12,088 bases of DNA, taken from JAYEJW01 sp034716535 (GTDB taxonomy: Bacteria > Pseudomonadota > Gammaproteobacteria > Chromatiales > Chromatiaceae). The notes beneath the pieces are model-generated. The model ran no database searches. It saw nothing but the letters and a program-made list of their open reading frames with translations, and was not told the origin of the DNA. Each line of letters opens with the position of its first letter. Positions within the stretch are counted from its first letter, which is position 1. Position numbers and translations under genes: made by a program. Below, in pieces: positions 7,458 to 12,088 of this stretch. The stretch spans positions 1-12,088 of the forward strand of contig JAYEJW010000261.1 in assembly GCA_034716535.1 (NCBI GenBank), in the 5' to 3' direction.

Positions 7458-10048
7458 AACGCTCCCCGGACCGCCTCTTCGACCTGCTGCCCGTCGTCCA
7501 TCGCCAGCGCGACGCTGAGCAGGGCTACCCGCTCCGGGCGCTCCTGCAAGTGATCGCCGAACAGGTCGACGTCGTCGAGGACGACATCGACCGGCTCTAC
7601 GAAAACTGGTTCATCGAGACTTGTGAAGACTGGGTCGTTCCCTATTTGGGCGATCTCATCGGCTACCAGATCGCCCATGAGGCCGGTGAGCCTGGCGACG
7701 TGAAAACGGAGCGCCAACAACTGCTCAACAAGATCCTCATACCCCGCCGAGAGGTGGCGAACACCATCCGCTACCGCCGGCGCAAGGGCACGTTGGCGCT
7801 GCTCGAGTTTCTGGCCCATGACGTCGCCGGCTGGCCGGCACGCGCCGTCGAGTTCTACCAACTCCTCGCCTGGACACAGCCGCTCAACCACCAGCGCCTC
7901 GACCGGGGCCGCTCGGCCGACCTCCGCGACGGGGACGCGCTCGATCTGCTTGACGGTCCCTTTGACGTTCTCGCCCACACAGGAGACGTGCGCCGCTTGA
8001 GCTCTCACCGCACACGCGGACGCTACAACATTCCCAACGTAGGCCTCTTCGTATGGCGGCTGAGGGCGTACCAGATCACTTGGGAGCCAGCGTACTGCCT
8101 CGAAGAGCTCGGGTCACACTGCTATACGTTCAGCGTGCTGGGTAACGACGCTCCGTTGTTTACAAAGCCAGCCCCCGAGCCCTCGCCGGAGCACATCGCG
8201 GGGCCTCTGAACGTGCCGGTGCCGATACGCCGCCGGGCCCTCGAACGCAACCTGAACGCGTACTACGGCAATGATAAGAGCTTTACGATCTGGGCGGACG
8301 GCTGGGCCGGGCACGACCTGCATGCGCCGCTGCCGCCGGACTCCCTGGTCGTGGCGGACCTGAGCGACTGGCAGTACCGTCCGGTGCGCGACCGCGTGGC
8401 CGTCGATCCGGTGCTGGGGCGTCTCGCCTTTCCGCCGCGCCAGCGTCCGAGGAAAGGCGTTTGGGTGCGCTACCACTATGGCTTCAGCGATGACCTCGGC
8501 GGCGGCGAGTACCGGCGAACGCTCGCGCAACCGGCGGGCGCGGTCTTCTACCGCGTCGGGCGGGGCGCAGATTTTGAACGGCTCAACGACGCCTTGGTTC
8601 GTTGGCGCGACGAGAAGCCGGAGCACGCCGTCGTCGAGATTACGGACGGTGGCGTCTACACGGAGCAGATCAACGTTGAGCTGGCGGAGGGGCAGAGCTT
8701 CCAACTCCGTGCCACGGATGGCAAGCGTGCCGTCCTCCGGCTGATGGACTGGCACACGGCCCGCCCGGACGCCCTGTGGGTGCGCGGCGGACCGGACAGC
8801 CGCTTCGCGCTCGACGGCCTGCTCGTAGCTGGGCGCAGCGTCCAGTGTGAGGGACCGCTCGCGGAAGTCACCATACGCCACTGCACGCTCGTTCCCGGCT
8901 GGTCGATCGATCCCGATTGCGACCCGAGCCGCCCCGCCGAGCCCAGCCTCGAGCTGACCAACACGCGGGCGTACGTCACGATCGAGCGCACAATCCTGGG
9001 CTCCATTCAGGTCAACCAGGACGAAGTCGGCAGCGACCCGATCCCGATCCATCTGTCCGACAGCATTCTCGACGCTACCAGTCCCGAGCGCGAGGCCGTT
9101 GGCGCGCCGTCGTGGCCCTTGGCCCACGCCGTCCTGACGATCGAGTGCACGACGGTATTTGGTGAGGTTAAGACGCACGCCATCGACCTGGCCGAGAACA
9201 GCATCTTCGTCGGCAAGATCCATGTGGCGCGGCGCCAGCGCGGGTGCATGCGCTTCTGCTACGTCACCCCGGGCTCGCGCACGCCGCGCCGCTATCGCTG
9301 CCAGCCCGATCTGGCTGAGCAGGAAGCCCGTGCGGAGCTTCCCGCGCAAGACATAGGCTCCCCGGCGAGCGCAAAGCTCGTCGTTGGCGAGGGCGGCCAC
9401 CAAGGCCCGGAGAACGACTGCGCCGAGCCGAAGGGCTCGGCCAATCTTCAGCTTACCTTCGAGGTCAGCAACCCTACGCCGGTAGTCAACGAGATCATCA
9501 CCTTCACGCTCACGCTCGCAAACCACGGCCCCCGCGACGCCACCGGCATAGAAGTGACCATCACGCCGCCGGTAGACGCCTCAGACGAGATGCAGGATTG
9601 CCTTGAAGGCGAGACTTTCACAGTCAGCCAGGGCGAATTCGACCCGGGTGAGCCCACTGCCCTCTGGAAGGCGGGAAACCTGAAGGCGGGCGGATGCGCC
9701 ATGCTCAGCGCGCCCGTCACGGTGAAGGGCCTCTGCGAACCGCCGGCCGTGACGGCTGCGATCACCGCCTACAGGCTCCAGGGAGAGGGGCAAGCTTTCA
9801 TTTCGGACGTCATCGGGCGAGTGCGCGAGCGCGTCAAGCCCCGGTTTAGCAGCACCCGCTACGGAACTCCGGCCTATGCCCAGCTCGCCCTTTACTGCGC
9901 CGACGAGATCACGCGCGGCGCCGACGACGAATCGGAGATGGGCGCCTTCCATGATCTCTTTCAACCGCAGCGGGCGGCCAACCTGGAGGCACGCCTCGAC
10001 GAGTTTGTTCCAGCCGGTATGGACGCCGGAATCATCTACGCCAGCTAG
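7454..10048 (+). CDS. gpI-like tail/baseplate protein with beta-helix core and inserted DUF11 domain
   Basis: This is an 864-residue protein. Residues 1-200 match phage tail protein I-type N-termini: RLFDLLPVVHRQRDAEQGYP, then VPYLGDLIGY and a basic RREVANTIRYRRRKGTLALL. In phage P2, gpI is a baseplate wedge component, so a wedge or peripheral baseplate role is likely. Residues about 360-600 show short repeated strands (FALDGLLVAGRSV, EVTIRHCTLVPG, VTIERTILGSIQV, IHLSDSILDA), the look of a right-handed parallel beta-helix as in pectate-lyase-like adhesins. The block GSRTPRRYRCQPDL and the C-terminus RYGTPAYAQLALYCADEI through GAFHDLFQPQRAANL look typical of this protein in other clusters. Between them, residues 661-759 form a clear DUF11 domain (FEVSNPTPVVNEIITFTLTL, NHGPRDATGIEVTI). 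The start overlaps the upstream stop; the stop TAG is 12 bases before the next start. Family is confident; the exact role is inferred. Confidence 0.85.
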   Translation: MKRSPDRLFDLLPVVHRQRDAEQGYPLRALLQVIAEQVDVVEDDIDRLYENWFIETCEDWVVPYLGDLIGYQIAHEAGEPGDVKTERQQLLNKILIPRREVANTIRYRRRKGTLALLEFLAHDVAGWPARAVEFYQLLAWTQPLNHQRLDRGRSADLRDGDALDLLDGPFDVLAHTGDVRRLSSHRTRGRYNIPNVGLFVWRLRAYQITWEPAYCLEELGSHCYTFSVLGNDAPLFTKPAPEPSPEHIAGPLNVPVPIRRRALERNLNAYYGNDKSFTIWADGWAGHDLHAPLPPDSLVVADLSDWQYRPVRDRVAVDPVLGRLAFPPRQRPRKGVWVRYHYGFSDDLGGGEYRRTLAQPAGAVFYRVGRGADFERLNDALVRWRDEKPEHAVVEITDGGVYTEQINVELAEGQSFQLRATDGKRAVLRLMDWHTARPDALWVRGGPDSRFALDGLLVAGRSVQCEGPLAEVTIRHCTLVPGWSIDPDCDPSRPAEPSLELTNTRAYVTIERTILGSIQVNQDEVGSDPIPIHLSDSILDATSPEREAVGAPSWPLAHAVLTIECTTVFGEVKTHAIDLAENSIFVGKIHVARRQRGCMRFCYVTPGSRTPRRYRCQPDLAEQEARAELPAQDIGSPASAKLVVGEGGHQGPENDCAEPKGSANLQLTFEVSNPTPVVNEIITFTLTLANHGPRDATGIEVTITPPVDASDEMQDCLEGETFTVSQGEFDPGEPTALWKAGNLKAGGCAMLSAPVTVKGLCEPPAVTAAITAYRLQGEGQAFISDVIGRVRERVKPRFSSTRYGTPAYAQLALYCADEITRGADDESEMGAFHDLFQPQRAANLEARLDEFVPAGMDAGIIYAS
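9434..9730 (+). other. DUF11 (Ig-like) domain inside the gpI-like protein
   Basis: The encoded residues 661-759 follow the DUF11 pattern: an N-terminal strand with VSNPTPVVNE, the central NHGPRDATGIEVTITPP, then GEFDPGEPTALWKAGNLKAG and a closing strand. DUF11 domains are beta-sandwich modules found mostly in secreted and cell-surface proteins. This one is flanked by segments that look conserved in the host protein, and its cysteines (MQDC and GGC) could pair. Reading frame and codon use are continuous with the rest of the gene, so it is a genuine part of the product. Confidence 0.8.
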
Positions 10049-10053
10049 GGGGT
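10047..10053 (+). promoter_or_regulatory. Ribosome-binding site for the DUF6519-type gene
   Basis: AGGGGGT begins within the TAG stop of the gpI-like gene and ends seven bases before the GTG at 10061. It supports a GTG start for the last gene, where no ATG gives the family-like N-terminus. Confidence 0.6.
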
Positions 10054-10060
10054 AACTACC

Positions 10061-11998
10061 GTGAAAGGAGACTTCAGCCGCGATACGTTCCACCGGCAAC
10101 ATCATTTCTCGCGCGTGCTGATGCAGCAAGGACGTGTGTTGCTGGACGCCGACTGGAACGAACAGACATCGATCCTCCTGCATTACCTGCGCACGCTCGC
10201 CGCCGACCTCATCGGCCCCCACGGCGGCCCCGGTGACGGCTTCAGGATCTCGTGCATCGACGACCTCAAGTGCGACTTCGTCATCGAGAGGGGACACTAC
10301 TACGTCGGTGGAATCCTCTGCGAGAACAGGCCGCCCGTTGTCTGCCCGCCCGGGGAGGACACGTCGCCGTTGACGTACACGTCGCAGCCGGACTTTCCGC
10401 TGTGGGACGACGACGAGGAACAGTTGGGAGGAGGCGCCTCGTACCTCGTCTACCTCGACGTGTGGGAACGGCACCTGACCTACCTCACGGTCGATCACAT
10501 CCGCGAGGTCGCCCTCGGCGGCCCTGACACCGCCACGCGCGCTCAGATCGTCTGCCAGGTCAAGGTCGCCCGGGAAGACAAGGAGACGCCGGCCGACGCC
10601 GAGTGTACGGAGCTGCTACGCACGCTCGTAGAGGAGAAACACGAAGGCCCACGGTGCCTGCGCGCCCGGGCACGCGTCGAAACCCCCTCTGACGATCCCT
10701 GCATCATCCCGCCGGAGGCGCGCTACCGGGGCGCCGAGAACCAGCTTTACCGCGTCGAGATCCACGACGGCGGGACTGCCACGGCGGCCAAGACCCAGGC
10801 CACCTTCAAGTGGTCGCGTGAGAACGGCTCGGTCGTTTATGCAATCCGCAGCCTCCAGGGCAGTACCGCCACGCTCGAGACGCTCGGCCCCGACGAGCGC
10901 CGCAGCCTCAAAGAGGGCGACTGGATCGAGATCGTCGATGACCATTCCGTCTTGCGTTTCGCGCCCCACCGACTCCTTCAGGTGGGGGCCGTGGACCGGG
11001 TCAGCTTCCAGGTTACGCTCTCCGTGCCCGAGGGCACCGAACTGCCGGTGTTTGACGAAGACAGCACGACGCACCCGCTCCTGCGGCGGTGGGACCAGAG
11101 TTCCGACGTTCTTCCCGTCCAAGAGGGCAAGTGGATCGATCTCGAAGACGGCGTGCAGGTCTACTTCGAGCCCGGCGGCGCCTACCGGACGGGCGACTAC
11201 TGGCTTATCCCGGCACGCACCGCGATCGGCGACGTGCTCTGGCCTACCGAAGAAGGCCCCGACGGCGCTGCTGCGCCCCAGGCCCTCCCGCCACAGGGCA
11301 TCGAGCATCACTACGCCCCCTTGGCGCGCATCTCGCTTGACGAGAACGGTGTGGTGAGCTGCGACGCCGAGTGCCGATGCACTTTCGCTCCGCTCTGCGC
11401 GGCCGCCGCGGCCTCTCCACCGCCGCCATCGGAGTCCACGCTCAGCCAGGTGCTTTTCGAGGCAAACTCGGCCCAGCTGACAGAAGTCGCCCTCGAGAGG
11501 CTGCCGGCGGACGCAGAACAACTGAGCGATCGGCTACGCAACGAGCCCACCCTGCGCACCGAGGTACGAGGATTTGCATCGGGCGACGAGGACGCGTCGG
11601 ATCAGCTCGCCGCGGAGCGGGCGAAGCGTGTCATGAAGTTCTACCTCGAAAACGGCATCGACAGCGCGCGCCTCACAGCTGAGGCCCGAGGGGCCGTCGA
11701 TCCCGTCGGCGTCCCGGTGGACCAGCAACGCCGAGTAGAGACAGTCCTGGTCTCCCGCCGCACTACAAAGCTCAAGATACGCCACCCATTGCGCGAGATC
11801 GACGGCATTGGAGCTACGTTTGTCCGGCGCCTGGCGGCAGTCGACATCGTAGACTCCGCCCAGGTCGCCAAGCTCCAGCCCGCGGAGCTTGCCAGGATTC
11901 TGACACCACCGGACGGCCGCGCAGTCACAGAGAGCACGACCGTGGCGATTATCGAGAACGCTAAACTGAAGTTCCTGGCTGAAAACCGCCATTTGTAG
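10061..11998 (+). CDS. DUF6519-type baseplate-associated protein with C-terminal OmpA-like and helix-hairpin-helix domains
   Basis: This 645-residue protein starts at GTG. Residues 1-446 match the family I know as DUF6519, common beside eCIS baseplate genes: KGDFSRDTFHRQHHFSRVLM, GRVLLDADWNEQ, LIGPHGGPGDGF, VYLDVWERHLTYL, FKWSRENGSVVY, and a Cys-containing end (CDAECRCTFAPLC). Its biochemical role is not established to my knowledge; context suggests a peripheral baseplate part. A short Ala/Ser/Pro linker (447-460) leads to an OmpA-like domain (461-570) with LFEANSAQL, AAERAKRVMKFYLENGI and a terminal RRVE. Residues 577-645 look like a helix-hairpin-helix (EIDGIGATFVRRLAAVDI). There is no signal peptide or membrane helix, so any contact with peptidoglycan would need the assembled particle at, or across, the inner membrane. 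The start is set by the family N-terminus and the upstream AGGGGGT. It is the last gene of the operon visible here. Confidence 0.87.
   Translation: MKGDFSRDTFHRQHHFSRVLMQQGRVLLDADWNEQTSILLHYLRTLAADLIGPHGGPGDGFRISCIDDLKCDFVIERGHYYVGGILCENRPPVVCPPGEDTSPLTYTSQPDFPLWDDDEEQLGGGASYLVYLDVWERHLTYLTVDHIREVALGGPDTATRAQIVCQVKVAREDKETPADAECTELLRTLVEEKHEGPRCLRARARVETPSDDPCIIPPEARYRGAENQLYRVEIHDGGTATAAKTQATFKWSRENGSVVYAIRSLQGSTATLETLGPDERRSLKEGDWIEIVDDHSVLRFAPHRLLQVGAVDRVSFQVTLSVPEGTELPVFDEDSTTHPLLRRWDQSSDVLPVQEGKWIDLEDGVQVYFEPGGAYRTGDYWLIPARTAIGDVLWPTEEGPDGAAAPQALPPQGIEHHYAPLARISLDENGVVSCDAECRCTFAPLCAAAAASPPPPSESTLSQVLFEANSAQLTEVALERLPADAEQLSDRLRNEPTLRTEVRGFASGDEDASDQLAAERAKRVMKFYLENGIDSARLTAEARGAVDPVGVPVDQQRRVETVLVSRRTTKLKIRHPLREIDGIGATFVRRLAAVDIVDSAQVAKLQPAELARILTPPDGRAVTESTTVAIIENAKLKFLAENRHL
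11441..11770 (+). other. OmpA-like (peptidoglycan-associating) domain
   Basis: Residues 461-570 of the DUF6519-type protein follow the OmpA C-terminal fold: strand with FEANSAQL, a helix, the strand TEVRGFASGDEDAS, the helix with AERAKRVMKFYL, NGIDSARL, and the closing RRVETVLV strand. The conserved arginine is R520. The position that in most family members is the diaminopimelate-binding aspartate (GHTD) is S507 (GFAS) here. This resembles variants with GYAS in some OmpA proteins, so peptidoglycan binding is possible but not assured. Confidence 0.82.
11789..11995 (+). other. Helix-hairpin-helix-like C-terminal domain
   Basis: Residues 577-645 of the same protein contain IDGIG (580-584) followed by FVRRLAAVDIVDSAQVAKLQ and PAELARIL, the usual spacing of a helix-hairpin-helix of the HHH_5/DUF4332 kind. 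Such units bind DNA in repair proteins but also occur as packing modules in envelope and structural proteins. Here a structural or protein-contact role is more likely than DNA binding, given the partner domains. Confidence 0.6.
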
Positions 11999-12088
11999 CG
12001 TAACTCTTTGATAATTCGCATGTAATACAGGATTCTTCGCGCATATGTGTAGGCATGTAAATAGAAGTTCTTATATTGTGTTAAGCTT
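11999..12088. other. AT-rich right flank, end of the operon
   Basis: The 90 bases after the last stop are markedly AT-rich compared with the coding DNA. I see no open frame of useful length continuing to the window edge, no GC-rich stem followed by a T run, and no convincing promoter. The change in composition suggests the coupled gene row ends here. The window closes on the six bases AAGCTT, a HindIII site, which may be chance. Confidence 0.5.

Noticed and set aside
8114..9526. Minus-strand open frame of 470 codons opposite the gpI-like gene
   Set aside because: It mirrors the codon bias of the plus-strand gene, has no family motif and no plausible upstream site.
12008..12037. Possible promoter with TTGATA
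   Set aside because: The hexamer is close to a -35 box, but no good -10 box occurs at the right distance, and no gene follows within the window.
12018..12060. Direct repeat GCATGTAA (12018-12025 and 12053-12060)
   Set aside because: Two copies of eight bases in a short AT-rich stretch are expected by chance. There is no third copy and no link to a gene.
12083..12088. HindIII site exactly at the right edge
   Set aside because: It could mark a clone end, but one six-base site at an arbitrary window edge is weak evidence and the left edge has no matching site.

Overview
The window holds the baseplate part of a phage-tail-like contractile injection system. The protein families and gene order resemble the extracellular systems (eCIS; Afp/PVC/MAC-type relatives) rather than a complete prophage. 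All genes lie on the plus strand. Coding DNA is GC-rich, with strong G/C preference at third codon positions. The host cannot be named from the sequence. An OmpA-like peptidoglycan-associating domain and a DUF11 domain suggest a free-living, probably environmental, bacterium with a peptidoglycan wall. No rRNA, tRNA, CRISPR, transposase or integrase is visible.

Layout. Bases 1-69 are comparatively AT-rich and not convincingly coding. Bases 70-165 encode what looks like the last 31 residues of a gp27/gpD-like spike-hub protein whose body is missing, with an in-frame stop immediately upstream. Then come a gp5/gpV-like OB-fold spike (169-651), a PAAR-like tip (651-974), a gp25-like wedge protein (971-1333), two large gpJ/gp6-like wedge proteins (1330-4023 and 4020-7457), a gpI-like tail protein with a beta-helix core (7454-10048), and a DUF6519-type protein with an OmpA-like plus helix-hairpin-helix tail (10061-11998). 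The last 90 bases are AT-rich and non-coding. The PAAR gene is easy to miss because its frame is also open as a longer spurious ORF from base 162.

How the genes work together. Five successive junctions overlap as TGATG or ATGA and the sixth has a 12-base gap, so this is one translationally coupled transcription unit, probably entering from further upstream. The products would form the piercing spike (hub remnant, spike, tip), the inner baseplate (gp25) and the wedges (two gpJ-like proteins, gpI-like protein), with the DUF6519 protein as a presumed peripheral component. Sheath, inner tube, tape measure, AAA+ ATPase, tube terminator, fibre and toxin genes are not in the window.

The most interesting feature is that the last four proteins each carry extra material on a recognisable core: an acidic insert in the first gpJ-like protein, a beta-rich insert in the second, a DUF11 Ig-like domain near the end of the gpI-like protein, and an OmpA-like domain plus helix-hairpin-helix on the DUF6519 protein. 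Together they suggest a baseplate dressed with envelope- or surface-contacting modules, perhaps for anchoring to peptidoglycan. That reading is inference.
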